This document shows positions 15,566 to 24,109 of a stretch of 28,350 nucleotides of DNA, piece by piece; the first letter of the stretch is position 1, and each line of letters opens with the position of its first letter. The position numbers and the translations under genes were made by a program. The stretch covers positions 1 to 28,350 of the forward strand of contig JAEWYL010000130.1 in NCBI GenBank assembly GCA_023395675.1, written 5' to 3'. Origin of the DNA: Chloroflexota bacterium. GTDB lineage: Bacteria; Chloroflexota; Anaerolineae; Anaerolineales; UBA4823. A model generated the notes under the pieces. It worked only from the letters and a program-made list of their open reading frames with translations, was not told the origin of the DNA and made no database searches.

Positions 15566-15775
15566 TCAGACGAAAATATCCACGATCCTGCCCACCCCGT
15601 CGGGAGAGGGCGACTGGCGCAGCATCCCGACCAGGGCCTGAGCCTGCTGTTCCTGCTGGTCCATCAGGGACTTCAGCACGGCGGCGGATATTTCGGACTG
15701 CACCTGCCCGGCCTGCATCTGCGAGACGGCGCCAAGCAGGTAATCGGTGGACGAGGAGATAGAAGAGATGCTCAT
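15566..15775 (-). CDS. YjfB-like putative motility protein
   Basis: A 69-residue protein with the YjfB (PF14070) layout: a Ser-rich start (MSISSISSSTDYL) and a helical middle (VQSEISAAVLKSLMDQQEQQAQALVGML). A short polar segment and an IVDIFV end follow, corresponding to the family's terminal IDVxV. Homologues occur near flagellar or motility genes, but their role is unknown. None of its neighbours here is a flagellar gene. There is no signal peptide, and the ribosome binding site is weak. The nested inverted repeats directly downstream may act as its 3' end. Confidence 0.7.
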   Translation of the reverse strand: MSISSISSSTDYLLGAVSQMQAGQVQSEISAAVLKSLMDQQEQQAQALVGMLRQSPSPDGVGRIVDIFV

Positions 15776-15879
15776 GGTTCTGTTTTCGGCAGGCCCGAGC
15801 GTTTCTTTAGGTTATGTTGTTGTGATAGGTGCCGCGCCCCCATTACCACAACCGTACATTCTTTAGATAGATACTATTT

Positions 15880-15921
15880 GGTCTTCTCGCTCAATCCTCG
15901 ATCCAAGTCTTTGCTCAGGAA
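15880..15921. repeat. Short dispersed repeat, copy B, no hairpin insert
   Basis: Matches copy A (6665-6687 plus 6743-6760) with two mismatches. Where copy A has 55 bp with a 21-bp hairpin, this copy has a single C (15903). It lies at the 3' side of the beta-propeller lipoprotein gene. Confidence 0.65.
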
Positions 15922-15938
15922 GTTTGCGAGAGTGCCGC

Positions 15939-17153
15939 TTATTCGGGCAGCTCGATGAGCCAGAGATTGCCGCCGGCGGCGGAGACGAAAACCACCGCCT
16001 GCCCGCCGGGGGAGACGGCCCAGTCGCCGTTGGCGATCTTGAACGGCTCCACCAGGGGATCGGTCAGCGGGCGTGCCTCCCCGCCGGCCGCCTCGATCTG
16101 CAGCAGGTGGTGGTTGGGTTGGTTCAGGTCCAGGGGCACGATCAGCAGGCGGGCGTCATCCCGCCAGCGGTAAGCGCCAAAAAGGTCCAGCCGCCGCCTC
16201 TCTCCCCCTGCCGTGTTCACCAGCCAGAGCCCGTTCTCCTCGGCCTGGGCCGAAAAAGCGACCAGATAGACCAGCCAGGTCCCGCCCGGAGAGAGCAGCC
16301 CGCCGCGCAGCCTCTCCCCGCGGGCCAGCTCCAGCGGCTCGCCGCCGGTGAGCGAGACTGCATAGTAAGCCTGGGCCTCCTCCTCCGGGTTGAGCCGCCC
16401 GGAGACAAGCAGGCGCCCATCGGGGAACCAGGCGGAAAAACCGCCGCCGTACAGGCCTATGACCTCCCGCGCTTCGGTCCCGTCGCTGCGGCTCACCCAC
16501 ACAAAGCGCGCCTCCCGGTCGTTCGGGCCGCCGCCCTGACCGGTCGTCCAGGCCACCCAGGCGCCGTCCGGCGAGAAGCTGACCTGGCGGCCTTCGCTGG
16601 GGATGGTCCACTGCTGCCCGTCAGCCAGGCGCTCCACCACGGTCTGCCCGCCCTGCGGGAAGGCAAGCAGCTGCATATCGGGGGAATACAGGCCCAGGCG
16701 CCCGGTGAAAAACTCGGGCGAACCGCCGGAGGCCGCCACACCCCACAGCCCGGCGGGGGCGTCGGGCGAGGGCTTATCAATGAAGAGCACCCGGCTGCCG
16801 TCCGGAGACCAGGCAGGGCCCACGCAGCAGCCGCCGCTGGTGAGCTGGCGCAGCTGCGCGCGCGCCGGCGTGGGCGTCGCGGTGGGTTCGGGGCTGGGAG
16901 AGGGCGCCGGGGGGCTTTGAGAGGGCAGGTCGCCGCCCGCCTGAGGGGCAGCCGGCTGCCCCCCTGCCTGGGTGGCGAAGGGTGGAAGCCCGGGCAGGGC
17001 GGTTGCCTGCACGGGCGGGGCAGCCCCTCCCGGCTCCTGGCGGGCGGGGGAGGGCAGGTCCGCCAGGCTGCAGGCCGCCAGAAGCAGGACCAGCGCCGCC
17101 AGGACAGACAGGCGCTGCCGGATATGGCGTAGTTGGACAGGCAGGGAACCCAT
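15939..17153 (-). CDS. TolB/WD40-like beta-propeller lipoprotein
   Basis: A 404-residue lipoprotein. The signal peptide (RLSVLAALVLLLAACSLA) carries an LLAAC lipobox. A Pro/Ala/Thr-rich linker (to about 95) follows, then a propeller of repeated blades with WSPDGSRVLF, YSPDMQLLAF, FSPDGAWVAW and WFPDGRLLVS motifs. It is typical of TolB-like or PD40 repeats, which bind peptides or polysaccharides at the cell surface. The frame is open to a GTG at 17165, but ATG 17153 is favoured: it overlaps the stop of the M23 peptidase gene as TGATG, and GTGGGGG lies upstream. The two proteins are therefore translationally coupled and may act together on the envelope. The ligand is unknown. Confidence 0.85.
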   Translation of the reverse strand: MGSLPVQLRHIRQRLSVLAALVLLLAACSLADLPSPARQEPGGAAPPVQATALPGLPPFATQAGGQPAAPQAGGDLPSQSPPAPSPSPEPTATPTPARAQLRQLTSGGCCVGPAWSPDGSRVLFIDKPSPDAPAGLWGVAASGGSPEFFTGRLGLYSPDMQLLAFPQGGQTVVERLADGQQWTIPSEGRQVSFSPDGAWVAWTTGQGGGPNDREARFVWVSRSDGTEAREVIGLYGGGFSAWFPDGRLLVSGRLNPEEEAQAYYAVSLTGGEPLELARGERLRGGLLSPGGTWLVYLVAFSAQAEENGLWLVNTAGGERRRLDLFGAYRWRDDARLLIVPLDLNQPNHHLLQIEAAGGEARPLTDPLVEPFKIANGDWAVSPGGQAVVFVSAAGGNLWLIELPE

Positions 17154-17866
17154 CAGCGCCCCCACTCTGGAGGCCAGGGGTTGAAGTATTCGTTCAGGCG
17201 CTGGCCCCAGAAGGCCACCTCGGGCTGGTCCGCCAGGCTCTGCCAGCGCCGCGGCTCGTTCAGGTCCCGGGCAAAACCGGGGCTGAAGCCGCCCACCAGG
17301 GCCAGGGTATCCCAGTCGGCCTCGATCAGCAGGATGGGGTTGTAAGCCCGGTTGTAAGCGCCCGCGTTGCGGATCTCCAGGTGCAGGTGCGGGCGAGAGG
17401 TGCAGGTCTCATCCGGATCCCCGACCTTCGCCACCACCTGGCCCCGGACCACCGCCTGCCCAATGAGCAGGTCCGGGGTCTCCAGGAGATGCCCGTAAAA
17501 GGAGGCGTAGCCGTTGGCGTGGTCAATCATCAGGTTGTGCGGGGCCGAGCCGTGCTCCAGCGCGTCCACCTTGGTGACGATGCCGTCTCCGATCGCCACC
17601 ACCGGGTAGCCGCAGCGGGCCGAAAGGTCCACCCCAAAGTGCAGGCCCTGTCCGGCCTGGTAGGTGCTGGCCCGCTGGCGGTACGCTCCGGTCGTATTGC
17701 CGTAAGCCTGCCCCATGAGCCAGGTATTGGGGCCGGGAGGATCGGGGAACGGCAGCCCGAACGGCCTTTCACCCTCCGCCTGCCCCAAGCCGGTCCGGGG
17801 CGCGCCGCCCGCGCTCCATCCGGCAGCGACCAGCAAGAATAATACGAGTAAGAGCTTTTTCAACAC
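17153..17866 (-). CDS. Secreted M23-family (LytM) endopeptidase
   Basis: A 237-residue exported peptidase from GTG 17866 with a signal peptide (VLKKLLLVLFLLVAAGWSAG). The M23 zinc site is complete: H76-x3-D80 (LHFGVDLS), H126 (YGHL) and H160-x-H162 (RPHLHLEI), plus GDGIVTKVD and GQVVAKVGD. The family cleaves peptidoglycan cross-links, and no degeneracy suggests a non-catalytic role. The longer frame to 17941 would run through a perfect hairpin, so the internal GTG is chosen; AAGGGGA lies 8 bases before it. It is coupled to the lipoprotein gene by a 1-base overlap. The odd start context is discussed with the hairpin at 17905-17953. Confidence 0.88.
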   Translation of the reverse strand: MLKKLLLVLFLLVAAGWSAGGAPRTGLGQAEGERPFGLPFPDPPGPNTWLMGQAYGNTTGAYRQRASTYQAGQGLHFGVDLSARCGYPVVAIGDGIVTKVDALEHGSAPHNLMIDHANGYASFYGHLLETPDLLIGQAVVRGQVVAKVGDPDETCTSRPHLHLEIRNAGAYNRAYNPILLIEADWDTLALVGGFSPGFARDLNEPRRWQSLADQPEVAFWGQRLNEYFNPWPPEWGR

Positions 17867-17904
17867 CGGTAAATCCCCTTCACAACGGGTGCACGAAAAG
17901 TTAT

Positions 17905-17953
17905 GAAGGGGTTGATTTGTGCGTGGCTTCGCCATGCACAAATCAACCCCTTC
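17905..17953. repeat. 23-bp hairpin upstream of the M23 peptidase
   Basis: The arms 17905-17927 and 17931-17953 pair completely (one G-T) around a TTC loop. The core, GTGGCTTCGCCA within GTGC/GCAC, resembles the hairpin at 6693-6737. It lies between the oxidoreductase stop (18014) and the peptidase start (17866) on the minus strand. The 3' arm ends CCCCTTC, complementary to the GAAGGGG at the peptidase ribosome binding site. Confidence 0.8.
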
Positions 17954-18013
17954 TTGTTAAACTTTTGAGTGCTCCCTTAACGACCACATCACTCTTATCG
18001 AATCATTACTAAA

Positions 18014-18997
18014 TTACAGGCGCACCAGCTTCCCGGTCCGGGCCGCTTCGTACAGCGCCAGCACGGTGCGCACATGGTTGCGCGTTTCCTGCAGTGTGAG
18101 GTACGGCGCGGCCCCATCCAGCACGGCCGCGTGCAGATCTTCAACCTCGCCCAGGTACAGCTCCTGCTCGGGGACCGGGATCTCCTCGGCGCTGCCCTCC
18201 GGCGAGTAAAACAGGAGGCGCGCCCCGTCTTCCATGCCGGTGAAAGGCCGGGTCAGCGCCAGGCGCCCGCCGGTGCCCAGGATTTCGAGCCAGGCGTTGT
18301 ACGGCAGGCGGAATGAGGAGCTGATCTGCGCCAGGCGCCCCCCCGCATACTGCATCTGCCCGCTGAAGAACTCGTCCACCCCGGATGCTCCGAGCGTCTG
18401 CATCCCGCTCACGACCTCCGGAGGACCCCCAAAAAGATACTGGGCATAGCTCAGCGGATAGACGCCCACGTCCCACAGGCTGCCCCCGCCCCACTCCGGG
18501 TTCAGGCGCACGTCGGTTTCGCTGGAGATGGCAAAGGTGAAGATCCCGCGCACCATCTTCACCTCCCCCAGGCGGCCCGAGCGCGCCAGCTCGCCCACCA
18601 GGCGCGTCTGCGGGTGATGGCGGTACATAAAGGCCTCCGCCAGGTAGCAGCCCGTCTCCCGGCTGGCGGCGATCATCGCATCCACCTCTTCCAGGCTGAG
18701 GGCGAAGGGTTTTTCGCACAGAACATGCTTTCCGGCCCGCAGCGCCCGGATCGTCCATTCGGCGTGCAGGTGGTTGGGCAGACTGATGTAAACGGCGTCC
18801 ACCCGGTCAGAATCCAGCATCGCCTGGTAGCCGGCGAAAGCCTGCGGGATCTCCCACTCGGCGGCGTAAGCCCCGGCCGTCTCCCGGGTGCGGCTGGCTA
18901 CAGCCGCCAGCTCGCCGCGTGCGGAGGCCCGGATCGCCGGGATCAGACGCCGGTTGATGCGTGCGGTCGAGAGCAGTCCCCAACGCACTTTATCCAT
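18014..18997 (-). CDS. Gfo/Idh/MocA-family NAD(P)-dependent oxidoreductase
   Basis: A 327-residue enzyme. The N-terminal Rossmann domain (about 1-120) starts VRWGLLSTARINRRLIPAI; this glycine-poor dinucleotide loop is common in the sugar-dehydrogenase-like branch. It contains DAVYISLPNHLHAEW and the family signature HVLCEKPFAL (K96). The C-terminal domain has the typical substrate-side strand (LNPEWGGGSLWDVGVYPLSY). The usual substrates are sugars, inositols or trans-dihydrodiols; which one applies here is not visible. The ATG is preceded by AAAGGAGA at 8 bases. It is divergent from the polymerase gene with a 145-bp gap. No transporter or sugar gene is adjacent, so no pathway can be assigned. 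Confidence 0.88.
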   Translation of the reverse strand: MDKVRWGLLSTARINRRLIPAIRASARGELAAVASRTRETAGAYAAEWEIPQAFAGYQAMLDSDRVDAVYISLPNHLHAEWTIRALRAGKHVLCEKPFALSLEEVDAMIAASRETGCYLAEAFMYRHHPQTRLVGELARSGRLGEVKMVRGIFTFAISSETDVRLNPEWGGGSLWDVGVYPLSYAQYLFGGPPEVVSGMQTLGASGVDEFFSGQMQYAGGRLAQISSSFRLPYNAWLEILGTGGRLALTRPFTGMEDGARLLFYSPEGSAEEIPVPEQELYLGEVEDLHAAVLDGAAPYLTLQETRNHVRTVLALYEAARTGKLVRL

Positions 18998-19111
18998 GCA
19001 ATCATTCTCCTTTGAAGAACAGCCAATCTGGGCAGCGCCGTCTGAGCGCTGGAAACCAACCTCCGCGCCCGGCGCAAAACCCCTTCTGACCAGCAGCGGC
19101 GGTTTTCAGTT

Positions 19112-19117
19112 TACAAT
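19112..19117 (+). promoter_or_regulatory. -10-like box for the DnaE2-type polymerase
   Basis: TACAAT lies 25 bp before the chosen ATG, with no clear -35 and no obvious LexA palindrome that I could recognise in the 145-bp gap. SOS control cannot be judged from this. Confidence 0.3.
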
Positions 19118-19142
19118 AGGAGCGCCTGAAAGTCAATTGACG

Positions 19143-22100
19143 ATGTATATCCATCTCACCACACACTCCTACTACTCGTTCCTGGAAGCCACGCCCTCCC
19201 CCGCTGCGCTGGCCCAGGCCGCGGCGCGCAGCGAGATGCCCGCCCTGGGGCTGACCGACCGGCACAGCCTGACCGGCGCGATCGAGTTTTATGACGCCTG
19301 CCTGGGCCAGGGGGTGCGCCCGCTGCTCGGTCTGGAACTGCGGGCCGCCGCGCCGCCAGGAATGGGCTGGTCGGGGCTGTCCCGCAATTCCCCTGGAAGC
19401 GGCCCGGACGGCGCCGGAACCCTGACCCTGCTGGCCGAGGACCTGTCCGGCTGGCGCAGCCTGTGCCGGCTGAGCAGCGCCCTGGGGCTGGACCCGCAGG
19501 CATCCGCCAGCGAGCAGCTCCCATTTACCGCCCTGGAAGGGGAAACAACCGGCCTGCTCTGCCTGTGCGGGGGCTGGCGCTCGCCGGTTTACGCCTGGAT
19601 GGCGGCAGGGGAGCGCGAGCGGGCCGAAGCCTACCTGGAGCAGATGAAGAACCTCTTCCCCGGGCGTCTCTACCTGGAACTGCAGGCCCTGCCCGGACAG
19701 CAGCCCGATCTGCTCTCCGTCCTGTCCTCCCTGGCGCAAAACCTGGGCCTGCCTGCCGCAGCCACGCACCCGGTCTTTTACCTGGGCGAGGCAGAGGCGG
19801 CCCAGCAGCGCGTGATGACCGCCATCCGCCTCAACCGCCCGCTGGCGAGCCTGCCGGAGGGAGCGTTCGCCCCGCCCGGCTCGGCTTTCATCCCGCCCGC
19901 CGAGATGGAACGCCGCTTTGCCCGCTTTCCGGAAGCCCTGGAGGCCGCCGCCGAGATCGCGGCGCGCTGCCGGCTGGAGCTGCCGCTGGGCGTCCACCGC
20001 TACCCGGAGATCTCCCTGCCCGCCGGAAGAAGCGCCGGCGAGGAGCTCCGCGCCCGGGTCGAGGCCGGGGCCCGGCGCTTGTACGGGGGGCAGGAGCCTG
20101 GCGAGCCTGCCGCTGAGGAGCTGCCGGCCCCGGTGCAGGCCCGCCTCGAGCACGAATTGGACGTGATCGGGGCCTTCGGCTATTCCTCGCTGTTTCTGAT
20201 CATGGAGGAGATCCTTACCTACGCCCGCTCGCGGGGCGTGCCCATCTCCTCCCGGGGCTCCGCGGCCTCCTCGCTCGTAGCCCACTGCCTGGGGATCACC
20301 TCACCCGACCCGATCCGGCTGAACCTGTATTTCGAACGCTTTCTGAACCCTGCACGCGCCACCCCGCCCGATATCGACACCGACCTGTGCTCGCGCCGCC
20401 GGGACGAGGTCATCCGCTTCGTGTACCGGCGGTACGGGGAGGAGCGGGTGGCGATGGTGTGCACCATTAACCGCTTCCGGCGGCGCTCGGCCCTGCGCGA
20501 GACTGCCAAAGCTTTCGGCCTGTCCGGACCGGAGGTGAAAAAGCTGGCAGACCGGCTGCCCCAACACTGGGGGCCGCCCTGGGAGGAGGGCGACGGCAGC
20601 TCGCCTTACGCAGAGCTGGAGGCCGAATTCACCGGCGCGCCCTATGCGGAAATTTTTTCTGCGGCCAAAGCCCTGCTGGGGCTGCCCCACCACCTGTCCC
20701 TGCACCCGGGCGGGGTGGTGATCGCCCCCGGCCCGCTCACCGACCTCGCGCCGCTGCAGCAGGCTGCCAAGGGGGTGGCTGTCACCGCTTTCGACCTGGA
20801 TTCAGTCGAGCGGTTGGGGCTGATCAAAATTGACCTGTTGGGAATCCGCGGCCTGACCGTGCTGGGGGATGTGGCCGAGGCCCTGCACCGGCCGGACGAC
20901 CAGGCAAACGGCGCCGCCTCGCCGGTGGAGGTGCTGGAGGAGATCCCTGAGGACGACCCCGAGGTGGCCGAACTGGTGCGCAGCGCGCGCACCATCGGCT
21001 GCTTCCAGATCGAAAGCCCCGGGATGCGCGCCACCCTGAGAGAGATCCAGGCGCGCAGTGTGGACGACCTGATGGTGGCCCTGGCCCTTTTCCGCCCCGG
21101 GCCGCTCACCGGGGGGCTCAAGGGCGCTTTCGTGCGCCGGCACCTGCACCGGGAGGTCCCCGCCTACCTGCACCCCGCCCTCGAACCCCTGCTCGCGGAT
21201 ACCTACGGTGTGATCCTGTACCAGGAACAGGTGCTGCGTATCGCCCACGAACTGGCGGGGCTGAGCCTGGCTGATGCAGACCTGCTGCGCCGGGCGATGT
21301 CGCATTTCGACCCCGGCAAAGAGATGCAGACCCTCAAGGAGAAGTTCCAGCAGGGCGCCCTGGAGCGCCACCGTGTTCCTGAGGGGGCCTCCGAACGCAT
21401 CTGGGAGCAGATGGCGGCTTTTGCCGGTTACGGTTTCCCCAAGGCGCATGCCGCTTCCTACGCCCAGGTGGCCTGGCGCGCCTCCTGGTGTAAAGTGCAC
21501 GCCCCGGCGGTCTTCATGGCTGCGGTCCTGGCGAACTGGGGCGGCTACTACGGGCAGCGCGTCTACCTGACCGAGGCCCGCCGTATGGGCCTGATCCTGC
21601 GCCCTCCCGACGTCAACCACGCCCGGGCGGAGTTCTGTGTAGGCATCCTGGGCGGTGAGCCGGCCCTGTTCATGGGACTGGGACAGGTGCGAGAGCTGAC
21701 TCAGCGCACCATGAAACGCATCCTGCGCGAGCGCCCCTTCCGCTCCTTTGACGACTTCCTGGTCCGGGCGGACCCGCGCCCGGTGGAGGCCGAAAACCTG
21801 GCGCGCGCCGGGGCCCTGGAGAGCCTGGGCCGCACCCCGCGCCTGCTCCAGAGGCTGAAGCGGGGCGGCTGGCAGGGCGGGCAGCTCCCCCTGTTTTCGT
21901 TCGACAGCGATGCGGGGGAAGAGGACTGGACCCTGGCGGAAAAAGTGGCCGCCCAGGAAGAGGTGCTGGGGGCGAGCGTGTCGGCCCACCGGCTGGAGCT
22001 GTATAGCGACCTGATCCGGGAGGCCGGGGCGCTGACCTCGCTGGAAGCCGCCGCCCGCGTCGGGCGGCAGGTGCGGGTGGCCGGTATGCGCCAGACCTGG

Positions 22101-22325
22101 CGCCGCAGCCGGGTCGAGCGCGGCGAGCCCGTCTACTATCTGACTCTGGAGGACCTGGAGGGGATGCTGGACGTGACCATCAGCGCCGAGGTCTACCGGA
22201 AGCACCGGCGGGCCCTCTTCGGGCCGGGTCCTTACCTGGTAGAGGGCGTGGTCGAGCCGGGACGCGCCAGCGGCGAGCCCTTTATCCGGGCCGAGGCGGT
22301 CTGGCTGCTTTCAACGGAGCGCTGA
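19143..22325 (+). CDS. dnaE2: DnaE2/ImuC-like error-prone DNA polymerase III alpha
   Basis: A 1060-residue C-family polymerase, the length of DnaE2/ImuC rather than the ~1160 of replicative DnaE1. The PHP domain (1-~280) starts HLTTHSYYSFLEATPSP and has LTDRHSLTGAIEFYDAC. The palm has the catalytic PDIDTDLCSRRRDEV (residues ~409-414) and AFDLDSVERLGLIKIDLLG (D551, D564). YGVILYQEQV and a helix-hairpin-helix follow. A C-terminal OB fold (about 977-1060, VRVAGMRQTWRRSR) ends the protein. The frame is open 85 codons further upstream, but that part overlaps the divergent gene and lacks similarity, so ATG 19143 is chosen; its ribosome binding site is weak. No imuA or imuB is present in the window. 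Translesion synthesis is the expected role. Confidence 0.87.
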   Translation: MYIHLTTHSYYSFLEATPSPAALAQAAARSEMPALGLTDRHSLTGAIEFYDACLGQGVRPLLGLELRAAAPPGMGWSGLSRNSPGSGPDGAGTLTLLAEDLSGWRSLCRLSSALGLDPQASASEQLPFTALEGETTGLLCLCGGWRSPVYAWMAAGERERAEAYLEQMKNLFPGRLYLELQALPGQQPDLLSVLSSLAQNLGLPAAATHPVFYLGEAEAAQQRVMTAIRLNRPLASLPEGAFAPPGSAFIPPAEMERRFARFPEALEAAAEIAARCRLELPLGVHRYPEISLPAGRSAGEELRARVEAGARRLYGGQEPGEPAAEELPAPVQARLEHELDVIGAFGYSSLFLIMEEILTYARSRGVPISSRGSAASSLVAHCLGITSPDPIRLNLYFERFLNPARATPPDIDTDLCSRRRDEVIRFVYRRYGEERVAMVCTINRFRRRSALRETAKAFGLSGPEVKKLADRLPQHWGPPWEEGDGSSPYAELEAEFTGAPYAEIFSAAKALLGLPHHLSLHPGGVVIAPGPLTDLAPLQQAAKGVAVTAFDLDSVERLGLIKIDLLGIRGLTVLGDVAEALHRPDDQANGAASPVEVLEEIPEDDPEVAELVRSARTIGCFQIESPGMRATLREIQARSVDDLMVALALFRPGPLTGGLKGAFVRRHLHREVPAYLHPALEPLLADTYGVILYQEQVLRIAHELAGLSLADADLLRRAMSHFDPGKEMQTLKEKFQQGALERHRVPEGASERIWEQMAAFAGYGFPKAHAASYAQVAWRASWCKVHAPAVFMAAVLANWGGYYGQRVYLTEARRMGLILRPPDVNHARAEFCVGILGGEPALFMGLGQVRELTQRTMKRILRERPFRSFDDFLVRADPRPVEAENLARAGALESLGRTPRLLQRLKRGGWQGGQLPLFSFDSDAGEEDWTLAEKVAAQEEVLGASVSAHRLELYSDLIREAGALTSLEAAARVGRQVRVAGMRQTWRRSRVERGEPVYYLTLEDLEGMLDVTISAEVYRKHRRALFGPGPYLVEGVVEPGRASGEPFIRAEAVWLLSTER

Positions 22326-22341
22326 CAGGGCGCCAGAAAGC

Positions 22342-22363
22342 AAAAAAGCAGGCCAGCGCCTGC
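22342..22363 (-). terminator. Intrinsic terminator after the HD-GYP gene
   Basis: On the minus strand GCAGGC-GCTG-GCCTGC is followed by TTTTTT. It sits 25 bp beyond the HD-GYP stop and in the convergent gap with the polymerase gene, so it ends the leftward protease/HD-GYP transcript. Confidence 0.85.
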
Positions 22364-22387
22364 CATTTCACGCTACAAGCCGCGCTT

Positions 22388-23893
22388 TCAAGCCTCCGGC
22401 GGCTGGCTTTCTTCCTCGGGAGAGGCCAGCATGCTTTTCTTTAAGAAGTGCTTGCCATTATTCCCGACCGGTTCACCCTCCTCCTGTCTCAGGCTTATCT
22501 CGACCGCGCTGGATGAGTTGGTGAAATATTCCGGCCCGCGTTCGTCCATCAGCGCCAGGAAGACCTTTGCAATCGCCGGGTCAAACTGTGAGCCGGAGCA
22601 GCGAATAATCTCCGCTCTGACCTCCTCCAGGCTGCGGGTGGGCCGGTACGGGCGGTCGGAGAGCATGGCATCCACCGTATCCGCCAGCGCCAGGACCCGG
22701 GCCCCGTAAGGGATCTCCTCCCGCTTCAGCCCGTCGGGATAACCTTTCCCGTCCCAGCGCTCGTGATGGTGCCGGACCAGCGTCACCAGGTCTTGAAGCC
22801 CGGGCATCTGCGCCAGGATCTCCGCCCCTATGGTCGGGTGGCGCTTGACGATTTCGTATTCCTCCGCAGTCAGCTTGCCCTCTTTCCCGATGATGGTGTC
22901 CATCACGCCCACCTTCCCCAGGTCATGCACCAGGGCGGCCTTTTCGATGCGCGCCTGCTCGGCCTCGGAGAGATGCAGTCTCTCCGCCAGGTCGCCGGCG
23001 TACACTTTCACCTGCTTCGAGTGAGAGCGGGTATATACATCGTAGGCATCAATGACGGCCGCCAGGGTTTCCAGCAGGCTGTCATTGACCTGCGCCAGCT
23101 CCCGGTTAAGGCATTCCAACTGGTTCACATAGACCTTTGAATTCTTTACATACAGGCGAAAAGAATACGAGGTCGCCAGTACGGGCAGGAAAAAGACCAG
23201 CAGCCCGGGTGCGCCGAAAACCTGATAAGCCAGGCCCAGCATCCCGCCCCCGATGACGCTGCCAAGGATATTGATCGGGACACCCCAGCGGAAATCCTGG
23301 TCCCAGATTGCCAGCGGGGAGCGCCCGGTCTGGAGAGCGATCACCCCCACCAGGATCACCAGGTTCGCCAGGGTGTCCACTGAGGCAGCCGCAATCAGGG
23401 GGAGGAGGGGCGGAAAGCCGGTAAAGGCCCCAAACGAGCCCCCGGTGAGGAGATACATTTCACCGGCCAGGCTGGTGGAAATCACGAACATCCCGATATT
23501 AAACCCCAGCCGCTGCAGTTGGGGGACCTCCCCTTCCTTCTCCCCTCGGAGCACAAAGGTTTTTGCCAGGAAGGTGATCAGCTCGCCGAAAAGGATGGTC
23601 AGGACACCGGTAAACGGTCCAAACAGGATTACGCTGGCGAGGGTGGTGATGGACGAGACCGAAATCCGGCTGTGGCTGTCCTGGAACAGGTCTACCTCGT
23701 TGAGCTGGGATACCGCATAGACCAGGGTAAACAGAAGCAGGCCAATGCGGTCGTCAGGCATATCCAGCAAGGAGACTGCGATCAGCAGCACCCCGAGCAT
23801 AGTCACAGAGGAGGTGTAGAACGGCACCCAGCGAGTGAGATTCCTTCTCGCCGGCAGCGCTGCCGGTTTTACACCTACTTCACTTATCTCCAT
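22388..23893 (-). CDS. Membrane HD-GYP cyclic di-GMP phosphodiesterase
   Basis: A 501-residue protein. The N-terminal half (about 10-255) has six or seven hydrophobic segments forming an integral-membrane sensor, and a short coiled coil (NQLECLNRELAQVNDSL) follows. The HD-GYP domain (about 275-455) has all key motifs: RSHS, VHDLGKVG (HD at 323-324), KRHPTIGAEIL, RHHHERWDGKGYPDGL (GYP at 384-386) and DAMLSDRPYRP. It should hydrolyse c-di-GMP. ATG 23893 is chosen over the upstream TTG 23929 because GGAG lies 7 bases before it. It follows the protease gene by 216 bp on the same strand, and that gene has c-di-GMP riboswitches. Whether both are co-transcribed depends on the weak hairpin at 24012-24037. 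Confidence 0.92.
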   Translation of the reverse strand: MEISEVGVKPAALPARRNLTRWVPFYTSSVTMLGVLLIAVSLLDMPDDRIGLLLFTLVYAVSQLNEVDLFQDSHSRISVSSITTLASVILFGPFTGVLTILFGELITFLAKTFVLRGEKEGEVPQLQRLGFNIGMFVISTSLAGEMYLLTGGSFGAFTGFPPLLPLIAAASVDTLANLVILVGVIALQTGRSPLAIWDQDFRWGVPINILGSVIGGGMLGLAYQVFGAPGLLVFFLPVLATSYSFRLYVKNSKVYVNQLECLNRELAQVNDSLLETLAAVIDAYDVYTRSHSKQVKVYAGDLAERLHLSEAEQARIEKAALVHDLGKVGVMDTIIGKEGKLTAEEYEIVKRHPTIGAEILAQMPGLQDLVTLVRHHHERWDGKGYPDGLKREEIPYGARVLALADTVDAMLSDRPYRPTRSLEEVRAEIIRCSGSQFDPAIAKVFLALMDERGPEYFTNSSSAVEISLRQEEGEPVGNNGKHFLKKSMLASPEEESQPPEA

Positions 23894-24011
23894 TATGATC
23901 TCCACTCGAAAATTTTTCAGTAACAGCAAAAAAGGGTCGCGGCTGCCCGGCGGGCAGGCGGGGAAATGCTATTTGTTATCGGCAAAACTGGCTTGCGCTT
24001 GAGAAGGGCAA

Positions 24012-24037
24012 CAGGGGTGGGCCAAAACCCACCCCTG
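24012..24037. repeat. 10-bp hairpin between protease and HD-GYP genes
   Basis: CAGGGGTGGG (24012-24021), CCAAAA, CCCACCCCTG (24028-24037). On the minus strand it lies about 70 bp past the protease stop but is followed by TGTTGCCC, not a T-tract. It may be a leaky terminator or a processing site. Confidence 0.5.
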
Positions 24038-24109
24038 CCTGGCATCCATTCCTATCCGAAAATTACCGGTCTCCTGCGGACAGGCCCCGCACTCAGAAGG
24101 CTGGCAAGG

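Noticed and set aside
17867..17941. Longer N-terminus of the M23 peptidase from ATG 17941
   Set aside because: It would translate through the 23-bp hairpin and put 25 polar residues before a clear signal peptide; GTG 17866 has a ribosome binding site.
18888..19142. 85-codon N-terminal extension of the DnaE2-type polymerase
   Set aside because: It overlaps the divergent oxidoreductase, and the PHP domain begins at the ATG 19143.
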